Part shown: positions 37,027 to 47,136 of the stretch, piece after piece
Numbering within the stretch: the first letter of the stretch is position 1
Layout: each line of letters starts with the position of its first letter
From: CAVQBC01 sp963848415
Lineage (GTDB): Bacteria > Actinomycetota > Thermoleophilia > Solirubrobacterales > Solirubrobacteraceae
Assembly: GCA_963848415.1 (NCBI GenBank)
Contig: CAWKDN010000001.1
Location: 744,001 to 808,000 of the forward strand
Direction of reading: 5' to 3'
Length of the DNA stretch: 64,000 bases
Position numbers and translations under genes: made by a program
The notes under the pieces: generated by a model
The model's database searches: none
What the model saw: only the letters and a program-made list of their open reading frames with translations
What the model was told of the DNA's origin: nothing

Positions 37027-37419
37027 TCAGGGTTCGGAGCGACCCGTGGCGTCACGATCGCGGTCGTAGCGTCGCTCGAGCGGAAACGGCGGCAACCAGG
37101 ACTCGCGACGGACGATCCAGCTCTCGTAGGTCGGCGTCAGTTGGTCGGGGGCATCCAGGGATCCCACGTTCACTTCGATCTCGTCTCCCGTACGGGCGAA
37201 GACCGAGGAGCCGCAGCGGGGACAGAAGAACCGCCCGGCGTAGTCGCGCGTCTCGCCCTCGATCGTCACCGCATCCGCGGGGAACACCGCGGTGGTCTGA
37301 AAGAGGGCCCCGTGGTGCTTGCGGCAGTCGAGGCAGTGACAGATGCCGACCCGATATGGGCTTCCCGACGCCACGAAGCGGACGTTCCCGCAGAGGCACC
37401 CGCCGGCGAATCGGTCCAT
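37027..37419 (-). CDS. GFA/CENP-V family zinc protein
   Basis: A 130-residue GFA-fold protein with the Cys pattern for two zinc ions: GGCLCGNVRF, CHCLDCRKHHGA, and FCPRCGSSVFA. The family includes glutathione-dependent formaldehyde-activating enzyme, but many members have no such role. ATG 37419 follows TACGCT by 8 nt; the divergent gene at 37470 has its own TACGCT. Confidence 0.85.
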   Translation of the reverse strand: MDRFAGGCLCGNVRFVASGSPYRVGICHCLDCRKHHGALFQTTAVFPADAVTIEGETRDYAGRFFCPRCGSSVFARTGDEIEVNVGSLDAPDQLTPTYESWIVRRESWLPPFPLERRYDRDRDATGRSEP

Positions 37420-37469
37420 GCCCACCCAGCGTACGCGCCGCCGTGAACACGGACGGTACGCTGCCCGCG

Positions 37470-38015
37470 ATGCGCAGGGCGGCGACGGTGATGGCGACGG
37501 CAGCGACGGCGGCGGGGCTGTTCGCCGCCCCGGCGGCGGCCCAGGTGGCGCCCGACCGGCTGATCCGGTTCGACGACGGCCGCGCGCGTCAGGTCGGCGA
37601 GCTGCGGATCGGGCGCGACCCGCGGCTGCGGGGCGCGGTGCGGGCCTACGGCCGCCCCGGGCGCAAGCGCGCGGCGAACGACAACGGCTCGTGCGAGATG
37701 CGCTGGCGGCGGGCGGGGATCTCGGTGATCGGCGCGACCTTCGACGTCCCGCCGCGGCGGGCGTGCGACACCCGGCGGCTGAAGCTCCAGGCGATCCGGG
37801 TGAGCGGGGCGGGCTGGACCACCGACCGCGGGCTGGCGATCGGCCAGCCCGAGAGCCGCCTCCTCGAGCTCTACCCGTCGGCCGAACGAAGCGACGACCT
37901 CGTCGTGCTGGAGACCGCCGAGTTCGCCTTCGGGACCACCCCGACGCTGTCGGCCGCGGTCAGCCGCGGCGTCGTCATCCGCCTGGAGATCTACGTCGGC
38001 GGCGCCGGCGACTGA
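37470..38015 (+). CDS. Hypothetical secreted protein
   Basis: A 181-residue protein with a clear signal peptide (MRRAATVMATAATAAGLFAA...PAAAQ, cleavage about residue 24) and a compact mature domain with two Cys (NGSCEMRW, RACDTRRLKL) that may form a disulfide. The C-terminal segment (RGLAIGQPESRLLELYP, GVVIRLEIYVGG) fits hypothetical beta-rich proteins of related actinobacteria. TACGCT lies 7 nt before ATG. The 3' end overlaps pth by 25 bp, convergent. Confidence 0.65.
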   Translation: MRRAATVMATAATAAGLFAAPAAAQVAPDRLIRFDDGRARQVGELRIGRDPRLRGAVRAYGRPGRKRAANDNGSCEMRWRRAGISVIGATFDVPPRRACDTRRLKLQAIRVSGAGWTTDRGLAIGQPESRLLELYPSAERSDDLVVLETAEFAFGTTPTLSAAVSRGVVIRLEIYVGGAGD

Positions 38016-38575
38016 GTCACCACGCCCTCGGCCGCGTCGGCCGCGCGCTCGACCAGCTCGCGCACCTCGCCGGCCGGCCGGCGCCACTTGCCCAGCACGT
38101 AGGCGGACACGATCTCCGGGTCGGTGCTGTCGGGCCGCCCCACGCCGACCCGCACGCGCTGGAAGTCGGGCGAGCCGAGCTCGCGCCGCAGCGACTTGAG
38201 GCCGTTGTGCCCCGCGAGCCCGCCGCCGAGGCGGACGCGGATGTCACCGAACGGCAGGTCGATCTCGTCGTGGACGACCAGCAGCCGGTCGAGCTCGAGC
38301 TTCAAGCTCCCGCGGGCGGGGCCGACCGAGCGGCCGGCGTCGTTCATGTAGGTCTGGGGCCACAGGACGGCGACGCGCGGCCCGCCCGGGCCGGTGCGGC
38401 CCTCCGTGAGCTCGGCGTTGAACTTCTTGCGCGGCCGCGGCAGGTCCCAGCGCTCGGCCAGGAGCCGGGCCACCTCGAAGCCCACGTTGTGCGGCGTCCC
38501 GGCGTAGCGCGAGCCGGGGTTGCCGAGGCCCGCGATCAGCCAGTCGACCGGCGGGGAGGAGCCGAAGAGCTTCAG
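37991..38575 (-). CDS. pth: Peptidyl-tRNA hydrolase
   Basis: About 194 residues: WLIAGLGNPGSRYAGTPHNVGFEV (with the catalytic His and Asn), VAVLWPQTYMNDAGRSVG, LLVVHDEIDLPFGDIRVR, GGGLAGHNGLKSLRREL and RVRVGVGRPD. It recycles peptidyl-tRNA. The start is unusual: no ATG, GTG or TTG exists in frame between the rplY stop region and the domain. CTG 38575, interlocked with the rplY stop as CTGA, gives MKLFGSSPPVDW and is the best candidate. It is coupled to rplY, the usual partner. Confidence 0.85.
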   Translation of the reverse strand: MKLFGSSPPVDWLIAGLGNPGSRYAGTPHNVGFEVARLLAERWDLPRPRKKFNAELTEGRTGPGGPRVAVLWPQTYMNDAGRSVGPARGSLKLELDRLLVVHDEIDLPFGDIRVRLGGGLAGHNGLKSLRRELGSPDFQRVRVGVGRPDSTDPEIVSAYVLGKWRRPAGEVRELVERAADAAEGVVTQSPAPPT

Positions 38576-39268
38576 CTGTCGCCGGAGGCGTCGTCGGACG
38601 CGTCGTCCGCGTCGCCGGCGTCGCCCTCGGCCTCCGCGACCGGCTCGCCGTCCTCGCCGACCAGCTCCGTCTCGGTCTCGACCTCGTCCTCGACCGGCTC
38701 GAGCGTCGGCGGCGTGATCGTGGCGATCACCGTCTCCTCCGGGTCGTCGAGCAGCGTGACGCCGGCCGGGACGCTGACGGCCGAGAGCAGCAGCGTCTCG
38801 TTCATCTCCAGGCCGGAGACGTCGTGGCGCACGATGTCGGGGATGTCCCCGGGCAGCGCCTCGATGTTCAGCTCGCGCGTCTCCTGGTTGAGGATGCCGC
38901 CCTCGGTGACGCCGGGGGCCTCGTCGCCGCCGGTCAGCTCCAAGCGCCACCGTCGACTGGATCGCGACGTCCATGCGGACGCGCAGCAGGTCGATGTGGA
39001 CCAGCTCGCCCCGCACCGGATGGCGCTGGACGTCCTTGACGATGACGGGCGAGGTCGCGCCGCCGTCGACCGAGATCTCCAGCACGGCGTGGGCGTGGGC
39101 CAGCGTGTTGCGCAGGATGCGGGCGTCCGCAGCGACCGGCTCCGGGGCCCCGTCGCCGCCGTAGACGACGCCGGGCACCAGGCCGGTGCGGCGCAGGCGC
39201 CGGGCCGCGCGCGAGCCGTCGACGCCGCGCGTGGTCAGCTTCAGGGAGGTGGTCTCAGAACCGGCCAT
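38572..39268 (-). pseudogene. rplY: 50S ribosomal protein L25 (Ctc form), one-base frameshift
   Basis: The N-terminal 5S-rRNA-binding domain is clear (LKLTTRGVDGSRAARRLRRTGLVPGVVYG, VKDVQRHPVRGELVHIDLLRV). The frame then breaks: after DVAIQSTVAL one extra base near 38942 must be skipped to continue ELTGGDEAPGVTEGGIL, LNIEALPGDIPDIVRHDV and an acidic tail. Total length is 697 nt, one more than a multiple of three. Repaired, the protein has about 231 residues. TACCAT lies 11 nt before ATG 39268. A ribosomal gene broken by one base may be a sequencing error. Confidence 0.85.
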
Positions 39269-39331
39269 GAGCGCGCGCCATGGTAGCGAAACGGGGTCTG
39301 CGGGCCGGACGGGCCGGGTACCCTCACGTCG

Positions 39332-39664
39332 ATGACGCCTGACGAGGAGCTGATCCTCATCTTCGGCGCGCTGCACTTCGTGGCGCTCGCCCTCGGCGTG
39401 ATGCTCTTCGTGCTGTTCCTGCGCACCGACGAGTCCGAGCAGTGGGAGCCGCCGGAGGACGACGAGCCGGGCGGCGGCGGCAACGACCGGTCCTCGACCG
39501 GTCCGCCGAAGTCCTCGCCCTCGGGCGGCCTGCCGTTGCCCGACGCCGCGCCCTCGCCGGTCCGGCTGCGCGGTCACGGCTCGCTGCGCGACGCCCACCG
39601 TCGACCCGGGCGCCGGCGGCCGGCGCATGCGCCGGGCCGCGAGCGGCGCCGCGTCGCCCGCTAG
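39332..39664 (+). CDS. Hypothetical small membrane protein
   Basis: A 110-residue protein with one N-terminal membrane helix (LIFGALHFVALALGVMLFVLFL, about 8-29), an acidic linker, and a Pro/Arg-rich C-terminus. No family recognised. TACCCT lies 7 nt before ATG 39332. Divergent from rplY. Confidence 0.6.
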   Translation: MTPDEELILIFGALHFVALALGVMLFVLFLRTDESEQWEPPEDDEPGGGGNDRSSTGPPKSSPSGGLPLPDAAPSPVRLRGHGSLRDAHRRPGRRRPAHAPGRERRRVAR

Positions 39665-39683
39665 CGCGGCCGCGGCGGCTCGA

Positions 39684-41576
39684 TCACCCGGGCGCGGGCG
39701 GACCGTACTGCTGCGTGGCCCGGAAGTCGCGCTCGGCGTCGGCCCACGCCGGCTTGCGCGCCCACGTGCCGTAGGCCGTGAGTCCCTTCTGGTGGATCGG
39801 CGCCGCCGACGGGCGCGGGTTGCCGCCGTCCCAGCCGGGACGGATGCGGAACTCGTTCAGCGCCCAGTACAGCGCGCCGCTGAGCCACGGCTTGGTCGCG
39901 TAGACGCCGAGGTGGAAGTTGAGGAAGTCCTGCTGGAAGGCCCACGTGCCCTTCTCCTCGGCGGGGCCCTCGCGGTTGGCCTCGGCGCCGAACTCGGTGA
40001 TCATCAGCGCCTTGTCCGGATAGCAGCTGCGCACGGAGTCCAGGTAGGCCGAGAGCCGCGCGCGGTCGAAGATCTGGCCGCTCGGCCCCGGGTACCAGCC
40101 GAAGTAGTCGTTGATGCCGATCAGGTCCAGCGGCGCGTAGGCCTTCTGGCAGCCCGCGCTCAGGTAGGCGGCGACGGCGAGCCCGACGGGCCGCGTGGGG
40201 TCCAGCTGCTTGGCGAGCCGGGCCGCCGAGCGGATGTAGTCGGCCTGGGCGGCCCCCGGCTGGGAGGAGAGCTCGTTGGCGATCGACCACAACATCACCG
40301 ACGGGTGGTTGCGATGGGTTTCGATGTTCTTGCGCAGCTCCTTGGCGGCCAACTGGCGCACGAGCGGGCGCGCGAAGAACGGCGTCTTGATCGCGTAGAC
40401 GGGGATCTCCGACCAGATCAGCAGGCCCTTGCGGTCCGCTAGCTCGTGCAGGTAGGGATGCGGCGGGTAGTGCGTGCGCAGCACGGTCGCGCCGAGCGCC
40501 TGCGTCTCGGCCACGAGCCGGCGGCGGAACGCGTTGTCGACCGCGAAGCCCTGCTCTCTCGAGTCCTCGTGGTAGCCGACGCCGCGCACGTTCACCGGCC
40601 GGCCGTTGAGGGTCAGGCGCCCGCCGACCACCCGGATCGTGCGGATACCGGACTTCAGCTCATAGCTGCGGACGGTGCGCCCGCCCGCGCTGACCTGGAA
40701 GCGCACCGAGTACAGCGACGGGCTCTGCGGCGACCACAGCCGCGGCCTGCGGATGCGCACGCGACGGACGTAGCGCGCGACCCCGCCGGCGGGGATCGAC
40801 TTGCTGCCCAGCGCGACGCGGCGCGTGCCGAAGCGCCCCGTCACGCGCACGGTGCGCTCGCGCGGCAGGACGTTGCGCAGCTCGAGGCGCAGGTCGACCG
40901 TCGCCGAGCTGCCCGTCACCCGCGGGCGCACGAGCACCGAGCGGAAGTCCACGGTGTCCAGCCGCTCGAGGTAGACCTCGCGCTGCAGGCCGCCGTAGTT
41001 CCACCAGCCGCCCGTCGGCGTGCCGGTGGTGGTCAGGCCGGCGGGCGGGAAGTCGTCGACCCGACGGACCGAGTCGGCCCGGATCACCAGCCGGTTGGTC
41101 CCGCGCCGCTTGAGCCCCGTGAGGCGGAGCTGGAACGGGATGTAGGCGCCCTTGTTGCTGCCGATCGGCCGGCCGTTGAGCCACACCTGCGAGCGGTAGT
41201 TGACCGACTCGAAGCGCACCGCCCAGGCGAGCGCGGCGCGCGCGCTGGGCAGGCGGAAGTCCTTGCGGTACCAGCCGACGGAGCCGGCCATCGACTTGAC
41301 CGAGTCGTCGCCGAGGTTCCAGACGCTCGGCGCGGTGGTCTTCGACCAGCCGGCGGTCGACGTGCGCCGCTGCCAGCGCTGCTTGAGGCCCTGGTTCGAG
41401 TCGTCGAGCCGGAAGCGCCACTCGCCGCCCAGCAGGTAGCGGCCGGAGGGGCCATCCGCGTACAGCGAGCCGGCGCGCGGGGTCTCGACAGCCGCGGCGG
41501 CCGTCGCCGGCGCGCAGCTCGCGGCGAGCAGGACGAGTGGCACCCAGAGGCGGAGACGACGGCCCATGCGCGCCAT
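39684..41576 (-). CDS. Secreted glycoside hydrolase family 2 (beta-glucuronidase/galactosidase-like)
   Basis: About 630 residues. Signal peptide (LRLWVPLVLLAASCAPATAAAA), an N-terminal galactose-binding-like domain (WYRKDFRLP, SQVWLNGRPIGSNKGAY), an immunoglobulin-like domain, and a TIM barrel with acid/base NE in MLWSIANELSS and nucleophile Glu in ALMITEFGAEA. NVRGVGYHEDS and ATVLRTHYPPHPY are typical GH2 motifs. It cleaves beta-linked sugars outside the membrane. ATG 41576 and ATG 41567 are both possible starts. Confidence 0.88.
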   Translation of the reverse strand: MARMGRRLRLWVPLVLLAASCAPATAAAAVETPRAGSLYADGPSGRYLLGGEWRFRLDDSNQGLKQRWQRRTSTAGWSKTTAPSVWNLGDDSVKSMAGSVGWYRKDFRLPSARAALAWAVRFESVNYRSQVWLNGRPIGSNKGAYIPFQLRLTGLKRRGTNRLVIRADSVRRVDDFPPAGLTTTGTPTGGWWNYGGLQREVYLERLDTVDFRSVLVRPRVTGSSATVDLRLELRNVLPRERTVRVTGRFGTRRVALGSKSIPAGGVARYVRRVRIRRPRLWSPQSPSLYSVRFQVSAGGRTVRSYELKSGIRTIRVVGGRLTLNGRPVNVRGVGYHEDSREQGFAVDNAFRRRLVAETQALGATVLRTHYPPHPYLHELADRKGLLIWSEIPVYAIKTPFFARPLVRQLAAKELRKNIETHRNHPSVMLWSIANELSSQPGAAQADYIRSAARLAKQLDPTRPVGLAVAAYLSAGCQKAYAPLDLIGINDYFGWYPGPSGQIFDRARLSAYLDSVRSCYPDKALMITEFGAEANREGPAEEKGTWAFQQDFLNFHLGVYATKPWLSGALYWALNEFRIRPGWDGGNPRPSAAPIHQKGLTAYGTWARKPAWADAERDFRATQQYGPPAPG

Positions 41577-41607
41577 CACAACACAACGCGCGGCGGCAGA
41601 GGTGCGG

Positions 41608-42069
41608 TCAAGCGCACGACCCGTCGCGGGCGACCGGGTCCGACACCGAGAGCACCTGCACCCCGCCGCCGCTCAGCGGCCCCTGGCGCAGCACGCGCAC
41701 GCACTGGACGACGGGCGCGCCCGTCCCGGCACGCCACGCCACCCGCCCGACGCCGCGCTGCTGGTCGAAGGCCAGGCCGGTGCGGGCCGGCTGGTACTGG
41801 AGGATCTGCACGCGCCCGGGGGCCGCGAGGGAGCCCGCGCGCTCGCGCACGAGCCGGGCGCACGCCGGCTCGGCCCGGCACTCGGGCATCTGCTCGAGCA
41901 CGGCGGCCGCGTCGCCGCGGGCCTGGGCGCGCAGGACGTCGAGGACCTTGCCGCGCTCGGTGCCCGACGCCGTCAGCGTCCGCGCCAGCAGGAAGGCGAC
42001 GCCGATGAACACGAAGAGCCCGAAGACGAGCGCGGTGACGACGGTCCGGCGCGACATGCGGCCGGGCAT
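41608..42069 (-). CDS. Hypothetical single-pass membrane protein
   Basis: A 153-residue protein with an N-terminal membrane helix (TVVTALVFGLFVFIGVAFLLAR) and an extracytoplasmic domain with four Cys (MPECRAEPACARL, VVQCVRVL, DGSCA), probably disulfide-bonded. No family recognised. It lies just upstream of and in line with the GH2 gene (31-bp gap), so the two may be cotranscribed. Confidence 0.6.
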   Translation of the reverse strand: MPGRMSRRTVVTALVFGLFVFIGVAFLLARTLTASGTERGKVLDVLRAQARGDAAAVLEQMPECRAEPACARLVRERAGSLAAPGRVQILQYQPARTGLAFDQQRGVGRVAWRAGTGAPVVQCVRVLRQGPLSGGGVQVLSVSDPVARDGSCA

Positions 42070-42106
42070 TGTGGCGGGTCGGGCGGGCCGGAGCGCCCGG
42101 CGGCGG

Positions 42107-42811
42107 TCAGCCGGTCTCGGGCAGGTCCTCGCCCGAGAGCTCGAGGAAGCGGCGGACCGAGGCCTCCTGGTGGCGCAGCTGCTCGCCCACGCGCCGGGCG
42201 TGGTCGGAGGCGATCTCCATGAAGTCCTCCAGACAGCGCTCCGGGTCGTCGGGCAGCGGATACACGCGCGCGACGTCCTGCTGGGCGCAGGCGATCCCCA
42301 TCGGCGGGCGGCCCTCGGCCAGCGGCCGCGCGCCGCACACGGCGGTCACGACGACGCCGCGCTCGGGCGCCCGCAGCGCCGCGGGCAGCAGCCGGTGGGC
42401 GGGCAGGCGCACGTCGAGGTCCAGGCGGCGGTCGACCTCGACCTCGGCGCCCAGCAGCTCCTCGAGCGGCTCGCGCCAGATCTCGAGCACCGTGTCGGCG
42501 CCGACCAGCGCGTCACGCAGTGTGCGCGCCTGCTCGGCGTAGAGGTGCTCGGCGTCGGCGCGGTCCTCGGCGTCGCCGAGGTCGAGGTCGCAGGGCACGC
42601 GCATCAGGTCGGCGGCGCCGACCGAGGAGCCGGCGCCGCGGCCGCCGTGGGTGACGTAGGTCTGGATGGTGCCGAGGTCCTGCCGGCCATGGAAGACGAC
42701 CGTCAGCGTGTCGCACAGCGGCAGCCCGCCCACCCGCAGCGCGACCGCAGCAGAGGCGTCCGAGTCCATGAGGGCCCGGCGGAGGAGGTCGTCGGCGGGG
42801 TGCTCTTCCAT
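42107..42811 (-). CDS. Hypothetical 234-residue soluble protein
   Basis: No recognised family. Visible features: VGGLPLCDTLTVVFHGRQDLGTIQTYV, a short Gly-rich turn (HGGRGAGSSVGAADL), and a C-terminal helix (QLRHQEASVRRFLELSGEDL). Acidic overall, with no signal peptide or membrane helix. Codon third positions are strongly GC like real genes here. It lies 37 bp before the next minus-strand gene. Confidence 0.6.
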   Translation of the reverse strand: MEEHPADDLLRRALMDSDASAAVALRVGGLPLCDTLTVVFHGRQDLGTIQTYVTHGGRGAGSSVGAADLMRVPCDLDLGDAEDRADAEHLYAEQARTLRDALVGADTVLEIWREPLEELLGAEVEVDRRLDLDVRLPAHRLLPAALRAPERGVVVTAVCGARPLAEGRPPMGIACAQQDVARVYPLPDDPERCLEDFMEIASDHARRVGEQLRHQEASVRRFLELSGEDLPETG

Positions 42812-42918
42812 CGCTCTGGTTGCTAAGGCTGCGCTGTTGGTCCCTGAATGTTTACCGACCCGGCGGCGAAAGCGACACCGGTGCGACTGGACCGGCGGTC
42901 AGGGCGGCGCCTCTGCGC

Positions 42919-45900
42919 TCAGCCGGCGAGCGCGCGGCGGATGCGCTTGGCCGACACGGGGCCGCGCACGCCGAGGCCCTGCGCGAAGTGGCTGACGCGC
43001 AGCTCCTCCAGCAGCCACGGCACCTCGTGCACCGCTGCGGGCACCGGCGGGCGCTCGAGCCGCTCGCGGTAGGCGGCCTCGAGCTCGTGCACCGCGCGCA
43101 TGCGGTCGGCGTCGACGGCGACGGCGTCCGGGAGGCGCTCCAGGCGGCGCTCGGCGGCGCGCAGGTAGCGCTCGACGTCGGCGAGCCGGCCGGCGCCCGT
43201 CGCGGTCACGAAGCCCGGGTAGACCAGGCGCCCCAGCTGGGCCGCGACGTCGCGGGCGGCTGGCTGCAGCGGCGCGCCCGTCGACCGCGCCAGCGCCCGC
43301 TCGACGGCGCGGGCGGCGTCGAGGATCGCCACGACGGCGCCCACGGTCTGCTCCGTGCGCTCCTCCAGCTCGCCGGCCACATGACCGCGCAGGCGCGCGA
43401 AGCCCGCCGCGTCCCACGCCGGGCCGCCGGCCTCGGCGACGAGCGCGTCGAGCGTCGCCAGCAGCGCGTCCTCGAGCACCGCGCCCGGCGCGTCGTAGGG
43501 CGCGGCCGCCAGCGCGAGCGACGCCGCGCTCCCCAGCCCGGCCTGGACGCGCTTGAGCGGCGAGGCGATCGTGAGCAGCAGCAGGCGGCGCGTGCCGGCC
43601 CGCATCGCCGCCGCCTGCGCGCCGGGCGTGTCGAGCACGCGCACGCCGGCCGTCTCCCCCTCGTCCACGAGCGCCGGATAGGCGCGGACGGTCGCGCCCG
43701 TGCCGGGCAGCGCGACCGTCCGGGGCAGCTCCCCGAGCTCCCAGCCGCGCATGCCGTGGCGCTCGAGCGGGCGGGCGGCGGCGGCCAGCGCCTGGCGCAG
43801 GCGAGGGCGCGCGCGCTCGCGCAGCGCCTCGAGGTCGGTGCCCTCGGCGACGACGCGGCCGGTCTCGTCCTGCACGCGGAAGGACATCCGCAGGTGGTCG
43901 GGCAGCCGCCCGGGATCGAAGGCCTCCGGCGCGACGCGCACGCCGCGCTGCGCCTCGAGCTCGCGCGCGATCGCCGCCACGAGCGGCCCGCGCCGCGGCC
44001 GCAGGCGCGCGAGCACCTCGGCCGCCAGCTCCGGGACGGGGACGAGCGCGCGGCGCACGTCCTTGGGCAGCGTCCGGATGAGCGCCGTGACCAGCTCGAG
44101 CCGGAAGGCGGGCACCAGCCAGTCGAAGCCCTCGGGGCGCAGCTGCGGCAGCAGCTTGAGCGGCACGATGGCGGTCACGCCGTCGTGCGGCGCCCCCGGC
44201 TCGAAGCGGTAGCTGAGGTCGAGCACCAGCTCGCCCTGCTTCCAGGCCCCCGGCCGGCCGCCGGTGCCCAGCGCGCCGGCCGCGTCCGGCGCGACCAGCA
44301 GCTCGCGGGTGAAGTCCAGCCGGGCCGCGTCGCGGCGGCGCTCGTCGCGCCACCAGCGGTCGAAGTGCGCGCCCGAGACGACGTCGGCCGGGACGCGCGC
44401 CTCGTAGAAGTCGAAGCGGACCTGGTCGGAGACGAGCAGGTCGCGGCGCCGGGCGCGCTCCTCCAGCGCCTGGACGTCCTCGATCAGCCGGCGGTTGTGC
44501 TCGAGGAAGGCGTGGTCGGCGTTCCAGTCGCCCTCGACCAGCGCCTTGCGGACGAACAGCTCGCGCGCGAGCGCCGGGTCGATCGCGCCGTAGGCGACCG
44601 TGCGGCCGGCGACGACGGGGAGGCCGTAGAGCGTCGCGCGCTCGGTGGCGACGACCTGCGCGCGCTTGCGCGACCAGCGCGGCTCGGCGTAGCTGCGGCG
44701 CAGGAGCGCGCTCGGCCAGCGGCTCGATCCAGGCCGGGTCGATGCGCGCGGCGGTGCGGCCCCACAGGCGCCCGGTCTCGACCAGCTCGGCCACCATCAC
44801 CCAGTCGGGCGGGCGGCGGGCCAGGCGCGAGCCGGGGAAGATCGCAAAGCGCGCACCGCGCGCGCCGAGGTACTCACGCCCCGCCGCGTCCTTGACCCCG
44901 ACGTGGGAGAGCAGGCCGGACAGCAGCGCCGTGTGGATCTCGCCCGGCTCGGCGGGCGCCTGGTTGCGCTCGACGCCGACCTCGCGGGCGGCCTGGCGCA
45001 GCTGGGCGACGAGGTCCTGCCACTCGCGCACGCGCAGGTAGTGCAGGTACTCGGCCTTGCAGCGCTTGCGGAACTGGTTGCCCGAGAGCGCGCGCTGCTG
45101 CTCGCGCAGGTAACGCCACAGGTTGAGGTAGGCGAGGAAGTCAGAGCCGTCGTCGGCGAAGCGGGCGTGCGCCTGGTCGGCCTGCGCGCGCTGCTCGACC
45201 GGACGCTCGCGCGGGTCGACGATCGAGAGCGCAGCAGCGATCACGATCACCTCCTGCGCGCAGCCGGCCCGTCCCGCCTCGAGCACCATCCGGCCGAAGC
45301 GCGGATCGACCGGCAGCTGCGCGAGCTTGCGGCCCAGCGGCGTGAGCCGGCCGCCCGCGTCGAGCGCCGTCAGCTCCTGCAGGAGCCGGATGCCGTCGCG
45401 GACCTGGCGGCGGTCGGGCGGGTCCAGGAACGGGAAGGCCTCGACGTCGCCGAGGCCGATCGCCGCCATCTGCAGGATCACCGCGGCGAGGCTGGTGCGC
45501 AGGATCTCCGGGTCGGTGTAGCGCGGGCGCTCGGCGAGGTCCTCCTCGCCGTAGAGCCGGATGCAGACGCCGTCGGCCTGGCGCCCGCAGCGGCCCGCGC
45601 GCTGGTCGGCGGAGGCCTGGGAGATCGGCTCGATCGGCAGGCGCTGGACCTTCAGCCGCGCGCTGTAGCGGCTGATGCGCGCGGTGCCGGGATCCACGAC
45701 CGAGCGGATCCCGGGCACGGTCAGCGAGGTCTCGGCGACGTTGGTCGCCAGCACCACCCGGCGCTTGCGGTGGGGCCTGAAGATGCGCTGCTGCTCGGCG
45801 GCTGCCAGCCGGGCATAGAGCGGCAGCACCTCCATGTCGTCGCCGAGCCGGCCGCTCAGCGCCTCGGCGGTGTCGCGGATCTCGCGCTCGCCGCTGAGGA

Positions 45901-46762
45901 AGACGAGCACGTCGCCGGGGTTGTCGCGCTGGAGCTCCTCGACGGCGTCGCCGATCGCGTCGGTCTGGTCGGCGTCGTCATCGTCGGGCAGCGGGCGGTA
46001 GCGGACCTCGACGGGATAGGTCCGCCCGGAGACCTCGACGATCGGCGCATTGCCGAAGTGGCGGCTGAAGCGCTCCGGATCGATCGTCGCCGAGGTGATG
46101 ATCAGCTTGAGATCCGGCCTTCTGGGCAGCAGCGTCGCCAGGTAGCCGAGCAGGAAGTCGACGTTCAGGCTGCGCTCGTGGGCCTCGTCGACGATGATCG
46201 TGTCGTAGCGGCGCAGCTCCTTGTCGTGGCGGATCTCGGCGAGCAGCAGCCCGTCGGTCATCACCCGCACGAGCGTGTCCTGCCGGGAGCGATCGCTGAA
46301 GCGCACGGCGTAGCCGACGGCCTCCCCGAGCGGGACGCCGAGCTCCTCGGCGATCCGCTCGGCCACGGTGCGGGCGGCCAGCCGGCGCGGCTGGGTGTGG
46401 GCGACCGCGCCGCGGACCCCGCGCCCGAGCTCCAGGCAGAGCTTCGGCAGCTGCGTCGTCTTGCCCGAGCCGGTCTCGCCGGCCACGACGACGACCTGGT
46501 TGTCGCGGATCGCGGCGAGCAGGTCCTCGCGGCGCGCGCTGACCGGCAGCTGCGGCGGATAGGTGGGCACCGGGACGGCGCTGCGGCGGCGCGCGATCCG
46601 CCGCTCGGCGCGCGCGACCTCCTGCGCGAGCGTGGCGACGGCCTCCGGGTCGGGCTTCGGGCCGAGGCGCCTGATCCGCCGGCGCAGGCGCTGTTCGTCG
46701 CGTAGCGTCAGGGAGCCGAGGCGGTCGCGCAGGCCGGCCGAGGTGACGGGGGTGGCGGACAT
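42919..46762 (-). pseudogene. hrpA: DEAH-box RNA helicase HrpA, one-base frameshift
   Basis: Helicase part intact: Walker A VAGETGSGKTTQLPK, DEAH in VDEAHERS, SATID, and the motif VI QRAGRCGRQADG, followed by the HA2 and OB modules. After WIEPLAER the frame breaks near 44708; skipping one base continues LLRRSYAEPRWSRKRAQVV and then the DUF3418 C-terminal domain (DLSYRFEPGAPHDGVT..., ending VSHFAQGLGVRGPVSAKRIRRAL). Total 3844 nt is one more than a multiple of three. Repaired, about 1280 residues, the normal HrpA size. TATCGT lies 9 nt before ATG 46762. Confidence 0.88.
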
Positions 46763-46824
46763 GCCCGGTCCACGATAGGCCCGGTGCGGGTAGCGACGCG
46801 GCCGATCCGGGTACGGTCTCGCGC

Positions 46825-47103
46825 GTGACCCTCCTCTACAAGCCCATCGGCATCACGCTCGCCATCATCGCCGCCATGATCGGCCGCAAGGCCTTCGACT
46901 TCGTCTGGACCAAGATCGACGACGAAGAGCCCCCCGAGGCCACCACCCGGCAGGCGGACTGGCCGAAGATCCTCACCGTCGCCGTGATCCAGGGGGCGAT
47001 CTTCAAGTTCGTCCGCGTGATCGTCGACCGCTGGGGCGCGAAGGTGTGGAAGTACCTCACGGGGACGTGGCCGGGCGAGGAGTACCCGGACCCCGAGAAG
47101 TAA
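46825..47103 (+). CDS. DUF4235 membrane protein
   Basis: A 92-residue protein of the DUF4235 family: LYKPIGITLAIIAAMIGRKAFDFVWTKI, then a second membrane segment KILTVAVIQGAIFKFVRVIVDRWGA. Members are small actinobacterial membrane proteins of unknown function. GTG 46825 is fixed by TACGGT 7 nt upstream. Divergent from hrpA. Confidence 0.8.
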   Translation: MTLLYKPIGITLAIIAAMIGRKAFDFVWTKIDDEEPPEATTRQADWPKILTVAVIQGAIFKFVRVIVDRWGAKVWKYLTGTWPGEEYPDPEK

Positions 47104-47136
47104 CCTCGCCCGGAGGTCTTCGCGAAGGTCTCAGGC

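Noticed and set aside
42820..44895. A 691-codon plus-strand frame opposite the HrpA C-terminus
   Set aside because: Low-complexity Arg/Ala/Gly sequence without motifs, antisense to the DUF3418 domain of HrpA.
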